64,000 nucleotides of DNA from [Phialemoniopsis] sp. UDSM-2020 (taxonomy: Eukaryota; Ascomycota; Sordariomycetes; Thyridiales; Thyridiaceae). The notes beneath the pieces were generated by a model. The model did no database searches. It worked only from the letters and a program-made list of their open reading frames with translations, and was not told the DNA's origin. Location of the stretch: NCBI GenBank assembly GCA_018873225.1, contig JAEILZ010000002.1, positions 5,580,001 through 5,644,000 of the forward strand, in the 5' to 3' direction. Positions 24,390 to 34,568 of the stretch are shown one piece after another (positions within the stretch are counted from its first letter, which is position 1; each line of letters opens with the position of its first letter). Position numbers and translations under genes: made by a program.

Positions 24390-24719
24390 ATGGGCTCGAA
24401 TACCTCCACCGAAGAAGGCGGCAAGAAGTCGGCCTACCAGCGCTACCAGGAGAAGAAGCGCGGTCCGGGACCCTCGGATGAGGACATCAAGAAGTACACG
24501 GGCAAGTCGCGCGACGAGCTCAACAGCTGGGCCGCCGACAGGCCCAATGTCGCCGGCAACCAGGCCGCGGGCAAGATCGACCTCGGCGCCGCGGCGGGCA
24601 TTGGCGGTGTCGCTGCTGGCGAAGGTTACGGTGGCTGGGGTTTCGAGGCCGGCAAGGATCCCAAGTACCCTCCTCAGAAGAAGGAGGCGAAGAAGCTTGG
24701 TGAGGACGACAGCGAGTAG
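24390..24719 (+). CDS. Small hydrophilic conserved protein with N-myristoylation-type start
   Basis: It has 109 residues in a single exon. The N-terminus MGSNTS fits the consensus for glycine myristoylation (Gly2, Ser6), suggesting membrane tethering. The body is highly charged (AYQRYQEKKRGPGPSDEDIKK), then turns Gly/Ala-rich (DLGAAAGIGGVAAGEGYGGWG), and ends in a Lys/Glu tail. The codon use is strongly GC-ending, as in well-expressed genes. I believe similar short proteins occur widely in related fungi, but I know of no function. It is not Cys-rich and not secreted. Confidence 0.75.
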   Translation: MGSNTSTEEGGKKSAYQRYQEKKRGPGPSDEDIKKYTGKSRDELNSWAADRPNVAGNQAAGKIDLGAAAGIGGVAAGEGYGGWGFEAGKDPKYPPQKKEAKKLGEDDSE

Positions 24720-25016
24720 CTTGCCATATGTGTGGGACTGTGAATGGCTCGCGGAGAGAGTGCACGGCAGAACGACTTCTAGGAACTGGAGAGATGTGCT
24801 TGGTGTTTGCTTGAGATAGTCTGCAACGTGCTCATTCACAGCATGTTGGCTCGATGTTCTTTATCTTGTCCTTTCAACTCTAGTAGTTCGATGTCTATTA
24901 CCCTTGACAGCTGCTCTTCGCAATGCGATTTCTATTCGACCCTTTGTATACGATGATTGATCTATAGTCGCCTATTTGTTTCTCTTCAGCAGCGTCGCAA
25001 CATCCCAGTATGTTGT

Positions 25017-25709
25017 CTAGCCCTGCCGAAGTTCTGCCAAACCACGTTTCTGCTGACCATCCTGGTCAAAGTTCTCCGGCGCAAGCCAAGCCTCGAAGCC
25101 AGCCTTGACGGCAGGCCACTCGTCGTCAAGCATCGAAAACCACGCCGTGTCCCGATTGCGGCCCTTGACGATCATGTGCTTGCGGAAGACCCCCTCAAAC
25201 GTAAAGCCTAGCCTCTCAGCAGCGCGGCGCGACGGCGCGTTCAGCGCGTTGCACTTCCACTCGTACCGACGGTAGCCGAGATCCTCAAAGGTCAGGCGCG
25301 CGAGGAGGTACATGATCTCGGTGGCGCTCGGCGTGCGCTGCAGTCTCGGCGAGAACATGATGTTGCCGACCTCGACGACTCGGTTTGCGGCGTCGATGCG
25401 CATCAGACTTGCATACCCGACGACGTCTTGCGTGGTGTTGTCCTTGATGGCGAAGAAGAATGGGTCTTCCGAAGTGGCCTTTTGCGCGATGGCGTCGCGG
25501 AAGGTGTCGAGCTCTAGGAATGGGCCGTCGCCCATGTAATCCCATAGCCATCCGTTCTCAGCGCCGCCCACTAGAGGAAACAGAGTGTCTGCGTGTTCTG
25601 GCAGGAGCGGAGTGAGGGAGACATAACGTCCAGAGACTGTGACTCGGGACGGTCGCTTGGCTGAGTGTGACGTAACCTCTTCGCCGACTGGGCGGTTCTG
25701 GGAAGACAT
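25017..25709 (-). CDS. GNAT N-acetyltransferase, RimJ/RimL type
   Basis: It encodes 230 residues in one exon. I use the ATG at 25709, since the frame upstream has only a non-ATG start. The N-terminal GRYVSLTPLLPEHADTLF is the usual first strand and helix of this group. The acetyl-CoA-binding region is RLQRTPSATEIMYLLARLTF, and the C-terminal motif NAPSRRAAERLGFTFEGVFR (Asn, Ser and RLGF) is diagnostic of the Acetyltransf_3 fold. It would transfer an acetyl group from acetyl-CoA to an amine, perhaps a protein N-terminus or a small molecule. The substrate is unknown. No targeting signal is visible, so it is probably cytosolic. Confidence 0.93.
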   Translation of the reverse strand: MSSQNRPVGEEVTSHSAKRPSRVTVSGRYVSLTPLLPEHADTLFPLVGGAENGWLWDYMGDGPFLELDTFRDAIAQKATSEDPFFFAIKDNTTQDVVGYASLMRIDAANRVVEVGNIMFSPRLQRTPSATEIMYLLARLTFEDLGYRRYEWKCNALNAPSRRAAERLGFTFEGVFRKHMIVKGRNRDTAWFSMLDDEWPAVKAGFEAWLAPENFDQDGQQKRGLAELRQG

Positions 25710-26163
25710 GGCGACCAAAGGGAAAACAAAGAAGGAAATTTGAAAGACAAATGTCTAGTGAGAAGAATGGAAGTTTTCGAGCTGGTCCTCAGAGCATAGT
25801 TTGTGTGTTTCTGATTGAGATCAGTGAGTCACTGGTCTAGGACGTTGGTCGACTGCTAACGCAGGATGATCGACCGATATCGGTGGGGCCGCAGTTGAAC
25901 CAGGCATCTTGATCACACCAATGATTTTGACAGTGCATGGTCTTCGCAAATGCGCATATAGATGAGCAATATCTGAGAGGGAGTTGTATTTATTACTAAT
26001 AAGAAATTTGCTTTTAGAATGGAGAGTAGATGTTCACCTGTTCCATATTGTACATGGTCTCCACGTTTCTGCCCGTATGCTCTATGTATGCCCTTCCTAT
26101 TTCCAATGCTCTAGGTGAGATGCAATATTGACAAATGAGATTATTGCTATATCTAAGTAGCAT
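25710..26163. other. Intergenic, 454 bases
   Basis: This is the 5' flank of the acetyltransferase gene and the 3' flank of the MFS transporter gene. No coding sequence or motif was identified. Confidence 0.4.
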
Positions 26164-27528
26164 TCAGACCTTGCCCAGGATCCCCTCCGGCCTGAAGCAC
26201 TTTCCGATGATGGTCACTATGCCGCCCGCAATGGACACCACGCCAGTGAAAATGGACATCTCCCAGAATCCACCATAGGCCCGGAGGAAAGCACCGTCAA
26301 CGGGACCGCCGATCAGAGGAGATATAGATGCCAGACACATAGCCATGCCCATGTAGGTGCCCAATTGCCGTGGGTCGTCCAGGCAGAGGGTGAACGCCGC
26401 AGCAGCTCCAGAGACGATGCCACCGGAGCAGAAGCCGATGAAAATCGAATAAACGATCAAACCCGCGTTGCTGTCCACCTTGGTGAAGCAGAAAGCAATG
26501 ATGCCCGTCGCGATACCGGCGGCAGCAAAAATATTGAGCTTGCCGAGCTTGTCTGCCATCACTCCCGGAATAACACGGCCAAACGTCGAGGCAGCGTTGA
26601 GAATGGCCAACAGGTACGATGCTAGAGTGGGGTTCATCCCTTTGGAAACGGCATAGGTGGGGATGTAGAAGAGAGGCATGAACATGCCGAAGAAAGACAG
26701 GAACAGGCCCACGATGAGGAGGCAGTAGCTCGGGTTCTTGAATGCCGAGGGGATGAAGAAGCTGGACTTTCGAGACGGGACGCGAGGGGTGACGACGATG
26801 GCGGAGAATATGAGCAGCGGCACATTGATGAATCCGACCACACGGACGGACCACCCGAACCCAAGCGATGAGCTGTTCAACATTCGGGAGAGAGCGAGCG
26901 GGAAGACCACGCCGCCGATCGAGGAGCCAGCAACGGACAGTCCCAGTGCGGCCGCCCGCTTCTTGTCAAAGTATTGCGACACGGCGGCCATGGCGGGGAT
27001 GGTGAGGAAACCTTGGCATATCCCGATCAGGATGCCCTGGGCGAGCATGAACTGCCAATACGTCTTGCAGAGGCTGATCATCATGAGTGCGAACAGGTAG
27101 AGCAGGATGGCAGCGCGGATGATCTGTATAGATCGAAAAGTTAGACAATGAATCAAGTTAGGCAAGGCAGCTGAACTTACAATTGAACCAAAGCGATCAA
27201 ACAGCGGCCCCGAGATAGCGCCCAGGAACAGTTGGAGGAACACTCCAATGGACCCGATCCATGCGATGTCATCGGGTGATCTGTGTGCAAGCTGATGCTG
27301 CAGATAGTACTCCTCAAAAACACCAAAGGAGTTCGAGAATCCGAGGACGGAGAAGAAGATGAACGATGTACCGGCCACGACAGACCACGCCTTGATGCCT
27401 CCGTCGGGAGCATCTTCGAGTGTCGGCTCCCGCTTGATCTCGTTGGCGTTGCCGAGTTCGGCGTCATGACCTTGCTCTTCCTTCCGGACGACCTCGTCGA
27501 CCTCCGTACCACTTGTTGAGCCTGCCAT
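26164..27528 (-). CDS. MFS transporter, monocarboxylate-transporter-like
   Basis: Two exons (27181-27528 and 26164-27123) give 435 residues. The 57-base intron has a GTAAGT donor and an ATACAG acceptor. About 12 transmembrane helices follow a charged N-terminal tail of some 40 residues. The DAPDGGIKAW motif before helix 1 is the hallmark of fungal monocarboxylate-transporter-like (MCT/SLC16-type) MFS proteins, as are FDRFGS after helix 2 and the SxGMNPTLASYLLAILNAAS region. It probably moves small organic acids or related molecules across the plasma membrane. It is transcribed away from a Zn2Cys6 factor 616 bases away, which may control it. The intron is a multiple of three with no stop, so its retention would add 19 residues. 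Confidence 0.93.
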   Translation of the reverse strand: MAGSTSGTEVDEVVRKEEQGHDAELGNANEIKREPTLEDAPDGGIKAWSVVAGTSFIFFSVLGFSNSFGVFEEYYLQHQLAHRSPDDIAWIGSIGVFLQLFLGAISGPLFDRFGSIVSSAALPNLIHCLTFRSIQIIRAAILLYLFALMMISLCKTYWQFMLAQGILIGICQGFLTIPAMAAVSQYFDKKRAAALGLSVAGSSIGGVVFPLALSRMLNSSSLGFGWSVRVVGFINVPLLIFSAIVVTPRVPSRKSSFFIPSAFKNPSYCLLIVGLFLSFFGMFMPLFYIPTYAVSKGMNPTLASYLLAILNAASTFGRVIPGVMADKLGKLNIFAAAGIATGIIAFCFTKVDSNAGLIVYSIFIGFCSGGIVSGAAAAFTLCLDDPRQLGTYMGMAMCLASISPLIGGPVDGAFLRAYGGFWEMSIFTGVVSIAGGIVTIIGKCFRPEGILGKV

Positions 27529-28144
27529 GCTGGATAGAAATATCTAGTCTGTTGAAGCGATTGTTCGTTGATGAGTACAGGTGTTCAATGAGGCGTGGTG
27601 CAAGATACTGTGAGACGTTGCACAAAGGTCATGACGACAAGGAGAGGAATTCGTTTTAATTATATATGCACCAGGCAGTGTCACAACGGCAAAGATTTTT
27701 CTCGGTGATCTAATTATAACGGGATATTGGATCGTGAATCTCGATAGCCCGTGCATGACCCTTTGACAAGCCGACCCCGACCCGGGATCGGTCGGGCTCC
27801 GATTTTGTTGCGACTCGAGGCATGTACGAGAGCTTATCAAAAGTACCTTTGTCTTGTGTAAGACTGTGGGCTTTATCGCTGGTTCCCAAAGTACCTCTGC
27901 TAGGTGCCGTGGATGAGTCCTTTTTTGCGCTAGGTTTATGGCGGGCGATACGGACCAGAAACGCAATTCCCGACTTTTCAGCCTGAGACCGAGCCCACAT
28001 GTCCGACTTTTTGATTCGGGGTCGTCCTGCACTTTTCCCAATTAACATATTAGAAATGTCGGGGATACACGCATAGCTTACATATACTCCTTGCACAAGC
28101 CGGCCATCTCGGATCCTTCCTCCCGTACACGGCACATCTTCTTC
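27529..28144. promoter_or_regulatory. Shared promoter region of MFS transporter and Zn2Cys6 factor
   Basis: This is a 616-base divergent region. It contains an inverted CCGACC/GGTCGG pair at 27771-27795, which offers the CGG triplets that Zn2Cys6 proteins favour. I find no credible coding sequence, although several open frames run through it. Confidence 0.55.
27771..27795. repeat. CCGACC...GGTCGG inverted repeat, candidate Zn2Cys6 site
   Basis: Two perfect 6-base arms are separated by 13 bases. Everted or inverted CGG triplets at set spacing are typical targets of Zn2Cys6 dimers. It lies about 240 bases from the transporter ATG and 350 from the factor's own ATG. Binding is inferred. Confidence 0.4.
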
Positions 28145-30739
28145 ATGAACGGAGCCATGAATGGGGCCGTGGCCGAGCCCGAGACCCGCCGCCGCCGCCG
28201 GCCAGCTGTGTAAGCACAACACCATCTATCCTCTGTCGGCGATGACGAGCACATGGCTAACTCAGATAACAACATAGATCTTGTACGCTGTGCAGGAAGC
28301 GCAAGATCCGCTGTAACAGAGAGTTCCCGTGCAGCAACTGCATGCGCTCCAAGAGCGGAACCTGCACTTATGAGAGTCACCCTCCTTTAGGCCATCATCG
28401 GTCACCAGCCCAAGAAGGCACGGGCCCATCAAACGAGCATGACGAAGCAGAGCATCCTCTTATGCAACGATGTCGGTTTCCACCGTCACCAGAAGATGCG
28501 ACAGCCTGCGCGCCCAACGTGCGGGCTGCCTCAAAGAAGCCAGCGACCTCCCTGGCGGGTGAGTCCTCGGCGGGCGCATCAACCCTTGTCGGCCAGCCTT
28601 CACCTCGAGACCTAGAGAACAAGATCAAACAACTAGAGGATCAGCTGGCGAGTTTGAAGACACCATCGGTACCTCGGACCCCCGCCCAAGAGCCTCAAGT
28701 CCTCATGGACTCTGCTTTCGGAGGCACGCTTCACACTCTTGGAGGGGAGGTGGTTGTGCACGAGAGCTCCATGTTCGGCATGGTCAAATCAACAAATTAT
28801 GGCGTGGTACACAAGCGGCGGCTATTTGGCCAGACGCACTGGATCACCGGTGTTATTTTAGTGGGTAATCACTTCTACCTTTCTACCCTCCGTATCTGAC
28901 CGCCGGGATCAGCTCCGGGAAATCATAGAGATGATGGAACCCTATATTAGAGACGGGGAACTCAAGGCTTTGCACGTACTACAAAGATGCAAAACTCTCG
29001 CGAGGACCATCAAGTCACACCGAACGCCTGCATGGCCGACCGTCCTGACGACAGACTTGCCCCCTAAAGAAGTCGCAGATGAGCTAGTCGACAATTACAT
29101 GCGGACCATTGAGATTCAGCACAGGGTCCTCCATATACCCAGCTTCAGGAAGAACTATGAAGCCGTGTGGGTTTCTGGAGCTGACCGCGATAAAGACTTT
29201 ATGGTGTTGCTCAAGCTTGTGCTGGCAATCGGCGCGACAACTTACGACGATGACTTTTCCCTACGCCCCTCTGCTATACGCTGGGTTTACGAGGCGCAGA
29301 TATGGCATGCGGAGCCGCACATGAAACACCGCCTGAGTTTGCAGACGTTGCAGACTGAGATACTGCACCTGATAGCGCAGGAGATGGTGGGAGTGGATGG
29401 GACAATGACGTGGATCAGCATCGGGTCGCTGCTTAGGACTGCGCTCTACATGGGCTTGCACAGGGATCCAACGCGGTTGGTCAAGCGCAATGTGCTGAAC
29501 ACGGAGATGCGTCGAAGGCTGTTCAACACGATACTTGAACTCGTGCTTTCAACTAGCATGACTTCGGGTGGCCCCCCCTTGATATCACTCAAGGATTTTG
29601 ATACCGAGCCACCTAGCAACTACGACGACGATCAATTGCTTGAGGACGATCCTATTCCCAAACCTAGCCATGTCATGACCGATACCTCGGCCGTCATCGC
29701 ACTGCGAAAGTCATTCCCACTGCGCCTTGAGGTGCTCAAGTACCTCAACAACACTGGCGCACAAAACAGCTACGATGAAACACTTAGGTTCGACACCGAG
29801 CTAAGAGGGGCGTACAAAGTTCTCCGCAAGACAGTGCAGACCACTGCCGGCTCCGAAAATGGCCGCTGCACGGTCCGCATGTTCGACCTCCTCATGAACC
29901 GCTACCTGATGGCGCTGCACTTCCCCTACTACACTCTCGCACTGAAGAACAGGGTCTACACATACACCAGGACAGCCCTCATCGAAGCATCAGTCAAGGC
30001 GTGGCGCGCAGTCTTCCCCGACATCCACACGGGCTTCCGCCCAGACGAGACGACTACTCCCAGCCTAGCCGACGGCCGGCCCCTCGACCTCCTTCGGCGC
30101 CTGACCGTCTGCGCCTCGGGCTTCTTCCGCACCATCTTCCACCAGTCCAGCATCGCCGTCGCGGCCGAGCTCGCGGCGCAGATCAAGGAGGGCGAGAGCC
30201 TGGGGCCCCTGACGCTGCGCCCGGACCTGCTCGAGATGCTCGCGTGCTCGCGCGACTGGTTCTTCCGGTGCGTCGAGGCCGGCGACACGAGCGTCAAGGG
30301 GTACATGGTCATGTGCATCGCGTCGGAGCCCGTCGCGTGCTACCTCGACGGCGGGGCTAGGGAGGACCTGCCGCAGCGCATACTGCAGGTGGCCGAGGAC
30401 TCGATACGGCGGTGCCTGCCGCTGCTGGAGGAGAGGGCGGCGGCGATCAGGGCGCAGCAGCAGCAGGCCGGCGGGCCCGGGGTGGTGGGGCCCGAGGCGG
30501 CAGGGAATGTCGATCTGCTGGCTGTGGACACGCCGGTTGGGGCTGTGGAGAACTGGGACTTTATGGTGAGTGATGACATCCACCGCGCGGTGTGTGGGGA
30601 GTGTGATTCAAAGTTCTGACAAGCTGATTTCTTGAAATGTCTACAGATGCCTGGGATGGACCTCGACTCGGAGATGAACAGCGACCCTATGCATTGGTTC
30701 TTTGGTGACGTTGGAACAGCTGATTCGATTGTGTGGTAG
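28145..30739 (+). CDS. Zn(II)2Cys6 transcription factor with Fungal_trans-type core
   Basis: Four exons (28145-28209, 28278-28860, 28913-30565 and 30647-30739) give about 797 residues. The zinc cluster SCTLCRKRKIRC...C is completed only by splicing intron 1 (GTAAGC donor). Its ligands are Cys24, 27, 34, 40, 43 and 51. A short heptad-like helix (RDLENKIKQLEDQLASLK) follows and probably dimerises. The middle region has the typical Fungal_trans pattern (TMTWISIGSLLRTALYMGLH, then EMRRRLFNTILELVL). The intron 2 donor is a weaker GTGGGT chosen for frame; its branch site CTGAC is good. The 3' half of exon 3 is much more GC-rich than the 5' half. It is divergent from the MFS transporter, a common regulator/target layout. 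Confidence 0.9.
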
Positions 30740-31620
30740 GAAGGACGGTGGTAAAAATAGAAATGTACTTGTGTTGGACCGGTGCATATGTGCGGCGTAT
30801 GAGGTCGATCTTTACTCAAGCTTTATTGTATAATTAATGTGATGGGAACCCCCCTTAAATCCAGCACCACCAGTCTTGATTTTCCCATTCACTTGAGTTT
30901 GCTTAACTAGCCGCTACCGATAGATCAAGTGTTTGGTTAAGCAAATACTACTTGAGGCTTGGGAAATCGGCCTCGCGCCACCGTGCTTGAATGCTGTGTA
31001 TCAATTGCAAGGCGCGGAGCTCACAGCTTAATCGGATCGTCGAGGAGGATGGTTTGTGGAGTATCAAAGATAAAGTTATTGCCCAAATCATGTACTCATG
31101 AAGGCGGTTACGTGTGCCAAGACTGAATCAAGCAGCCTTTACGGGCCATCGCATTGCCGTTCCCTGAGCTTGTTATGGCAGTGCCGGGAAGTCGGCTAAC
31201 CTTGTTGAGAGACATGTTGGTGGCTGTCACTTTGTCATTTGAGCCCAAGCATCAGCCTTGTCAAATGCTACCCACGCTACCCCAGACAATTCCCGAGATC
31301 CGAGTGATGATTCCGGTTCCAGACATATCTCTCGGCAAACTGCCCCACCAACAATGGCGATGCAGCTTCACACAAGGAATCAGCCCTGATGATCACTGCC
31401 GTTGTGTGATGAAGGAATAGATGCATGCAGCTGAATAACATGACCGAAATAAACTTGAAAAGAGGCCCGAGTTCCAAGGAGTCTGGCTCTGCTTCCTTCG
31501 ATAAAAAACCCGTATCGAAACTGTCAGACCACCATTGCACAACTTGTTCCCTACTACACATCGAAACGCGACACAGACTGTTGCTTACAGCTCCTCAAAC
31601 TCTACTCTTAACGATTCATC
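30740..31620. other. Intergenic, 881 bases
   Basis: This holds the 3' flank of the transcription factor gene and the promoter of the CPSGW protein gene. No coding sequence was recognised. A GATAAAAA string at 31499 lies about 120 bases upstream of the next ATG and might act in initiation. Confidence 0.4.
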
Positions 31621-32550
31621 ATGGTCGCCACAACACCAGTCTTCCTGTGGACTCTGTCCAATCTAGGACCTCTAACATCCACCTTCACCGCAGACACGGC
31701 GTGCGCCACGGGGACCGATGGGGTCATGGTCGCCGTATCCGCCCCTCCAGGCCAACCGCTAAAGATGGTCAAACACCCGGATAACTGTCACAGAGCCGTG
31801 TTCCAGGACAAATGCCTGCCATACGGCGACAAGATCGACGAGAAGGTCATCAACTGGAAAGGTCCCCTGTTCTTCAACCCCGGCGCGGCGTACCAAATGC
31901 CCGTCTACTCGCCGGGCGTCCTCTGCCCTTCAGGTTGGACCACCGCCGGCGCCATCACCAAGAAGCCAGACGGCAAGATCGCCTCACCGACGGGGTTCTT
32001 CGAGACCGACCCTGCGATCAACGCCTCGGCCCTAGCCTCTATGACGAACGCCTGGGTCGTGCCGCCCGCCACGGCCCTGGCTACGGCCCTCGAGCCGAGC
32101 GAGACGGCCGCCGCGTGCTGCCCGAGCGGCTGGACTGTCCAACCCGGGGGCTTCTGCTACTCGGACCTGCCCAAGGACAAGTTCGAGGCCACGGGGGGCT
32201 GCTTCACGGTCCCGGAGGACCAGGCCAAGGGCATCGTGTCGACGGTCACCACGACGATCGACGTCGCGGGCGTCACGTCGGCGTCGGTCGGGCTCGCCAA
32301 GCCGACGTACGACGGCCGGGGCAGCCTGACGACCGAGCCCTACAGCGGCACGGAGTACTTCGCCGTGACGAGCACGCCGGCCGTGTACCTGATCCACAAG
32401 GCGGAGGAGACGCACATGACGACTGGTACCCCTACTGGAGCCGCTGTAGCGATGATGCCTGGCGGACCTGACTCCAAGGCCTTTGGTGGTCTGGTGCTTG
32501 TTGTTGTGACTGCTGCGATGGCTGGTGTGGCCGTTATGCTCCCGTGGTAG
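31621..32550 (+). CDS. Cell-surface protein with two CPSGW motifs and C-terminal membrane anchor
   Basis: It has 309 residues in one exon. The N-terminus lacks a classical signal peptide but has the NLGPLTSTFT block followed by Cys residues. I associate that block with a family of fungal surface proteins. Two copies of CPSGW occur (VLCPSGWTTAG near residue 100 and CCPSGWTVQPGG near residue 165), each after or near paired Cys. The C-terminus has a 20-residue hydrophobic segment (GGLVLVVVTAAMAGVAVMLPW in part), fitting a single membrane span or GPI-type tail. Codon use is strongly GC-ending. It is probably exposed at the cell wall or plasma membrane. The function is unknown. Confidence 0.75.
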   Translation: MVATTPVFLWTLSNLGPLTSTFTADTACATGTDGVMVAVSAPPGQPLKMVKHPDNCHRAVFQDKCLPYGDKIDEKVINWKGPLFFNPGAAYQMPVYSPGVLCPSGWTTAGAITKKPDGKIASPTGFFETDPAINASALASMTNAWVVPPATALATALEPSETAAACCPSGWTVQPGGFCYSDLPKDKFEATGGCFTVPEDQAKGIVSTVTTTIDVAGVTSASVGLAKPTYDGRGSLTTEPYSGTEYFAVTSTPAVYLIHKAEETHMTTGTPTGAAVAMMPGGPDSKAFGGLVLVVVTAAMAGVAVMLPW

Positions 32551-33159
32551 AAGATTGCAGATGGCCTGGGAGCAGCGATTTCACTCAATGTTCTGATCGT
32601 CTACCTAGTGGCAGCTTTAGAGGATACTTTGTTTTTTCTTCATGTTCAAGATAGGGCAGCTTTCTGTTTAAGATACCCAGCGAGGGACTAGGCACTCGTT
32701 TTCACAAGTTAATGGATTCACCAAGTTCTGCCGATCATGAATCGGATATTCTCGAAAAGCGTGCACCTGTCGAGGAGTTAGACGTTCTTACTGGACTCCC
32801 TCCATTCTCCGTCCACCTTTTCAGGTGCCACTGTGCCATTGGATCGTCCTATGCCTTGCAGCCTTGAAGGGGGTTGCACTGCCCCGCAACCACTAGCCGT
32901 CCTCAAATCAGAGACGAAGGCGATGCTGCATTGCTTGCACGCGTAGCAGAATATTACTGGACGAGCTGACGGGATTCTGTAGCAGCAGCTCATGCGTGCA
33001 TGCTGACAGAATCCACTCGAATTGCCATCAGACCATCGATCTGATGAGGCTGAGTCTCACGGCCCTCGTACGGAGTCATTCTCAAGTCAACCATCCGGGT
33101 GGGTTAGTCGTCTTCAATGCTGCCAGGACTTTTGATCTGTGCAAATATGCGATCGCAGA
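32551..33159. other. Intergenic, about 610 bases
   Basis: No coding sequence or clear promoter element was recognised between the CPSGW protein gene and the Helo-like gene. Confidence 0.4.
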
Positions 33160-34568
33160 ATGGCTGAAGTCATTGCTCTGACGGCTAGCTTGGCCGGCAT
33201 CATACAGCTGGCGGACTACGGCATCAAATTTGCTAGGGCCCTAAGCAGTCTGTCCCGCCAAATAGGCACCACCTTTGAGGAGATCGAACAGTTCAGCTTG
33301 GAGGTCAAGTCATTTTCGTCTCTCGTGCTCCTTGCGCGGACATCTTTGCACCGACATTGTTCCGAGCACGATGAGTCTCCGATCTTAGGCTACATCGCGA
33401 GCAAAGGGATTTTGGATGGCATATCGCAGGAGTCCGACATCGTCAAGAGGCATGTACGCGATGCTAGGCGAAGAGTCGCTTCAATGAGCAGCAATATGAG
33501 GGTCTTGACCATTGCCAAATGGACATTCCACAAGAAGTCGATCCTGGAGCTTTCGCCTGAGATGGAGAAGATCAAGAGCAGCATTTCCGTGATCCTCAGC
33601 ACGGTGCAACTCGAGCTGGCTGCACTGAGTCTGAACAGACTGCCAGCGGATGCTACTGTGGAGAGGCAACGGCTAGAACAGGATTTGTAAGTGGTCTTTG
33701 AATGCGCACATTGACTGTATCCTAATAGCCAATATCCAGGGCAGTACTCAAGGAGGTCATCATCATGCAGACAAGAGCAATGGAGGACTTGCAGCGACGG
33801 CTTGATGCGCGAGACAGGCACATAAACAGCCTGACGTCAACTCTTGCCCGACAATCTGGAGCCAAAACCATAGAGGTCAGCCAGGCGGCACTCATGGACC
33901 TAGCACGAAGCATTGTCAGGGATGAGACGCTTCCCGGCGGGCAGCCACTAGCACCATCCCCGAGCTACGAGATCGACATGGCTTCTAGCGACAAGAGTCC
34001 ATCATCCTCGCCACCAGGGAAGGCTCGGGCCGCACAGACTGACAACTCCACAGCATCAACAGTGTCAACACACCTCACTACCCCATCAGACATCTCTGCT
34101 CCGCACACCCAACGCATTGCCACTGAAGTCAGTCAGAAGCCGGTGTCGCCGTCTTTAAGTCTAAATCATGATAGCTACGTTGCGGTCACGGACAGAGCCT
34201 CAACTATAACACTTCCTCTGCATCAATTTAGCGGACTCGAGTCAATTCACGGGTTTGTCCTACGACCGGATCAGGTACCCAAGAACGTGACGGCGCGGCT
34301 GGACCCGACGTTGAAAACGAGCATCATGTCTAGCACGAGCGCACACGAGCTCGGCTTGACTGACCTTGTGAGCGAGAGCACGTCGGGTCCATGGGTTCAT
34401 CTTGGACGAGGAAGGAGAGAACGCTGTTTTGGGACCGTACGGGTGCCATGGAGACGTGAAGGTGACTCCTGGGGTCCCCGACTGATGATCGAGTGCGCGG
34501 TCTTTCGTTGGCCGCAGCCAATAGTGATATTCGGCAAGGGATATCGAGAGGGCTTGCGCCACAGCTAA
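33160..34568 (+). CDS. Helo-like N-terminal-domain protein with degenerate retropepsin-like C-terminus
   Basis: Two exons (33160-33686 and 33740-34568) give 451 residues. Residues 1-175 match the style of the fungal STAND N-terminal (Helo-like/SesA-type) domain: MAEVIALTASLAGIIQLADY, amphipathic helices, and a long helical bundle. Residues 177-215 look like a coiled coil (KEVIIMQTRAMEDLQRRLD). A Ser/Thr/Pro-rich linker runs to about 325. The last 110 residues follow the plan of a retropepsin-like domain: RLDPTLKTSIMSSTSAHELGL around Asp364 and PIVIFGKGY near the end. The usual D-T/S-G triad reads D-P-T, so protease activity is doubtful. No NTPase domain is present. It stands 658 bases upstream of a same-strand STAND NTPase gene, hinting at a paired allorecognition or cell-death role. 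Confidence 0.78.

Noticed and set aside
24114..24839. 241-codon leftward open frame
   Set aside because: It overlaps the 109-residue gene on the other strand, is low in complexity (runs of Leu, Val and Arg) and shows no domain.
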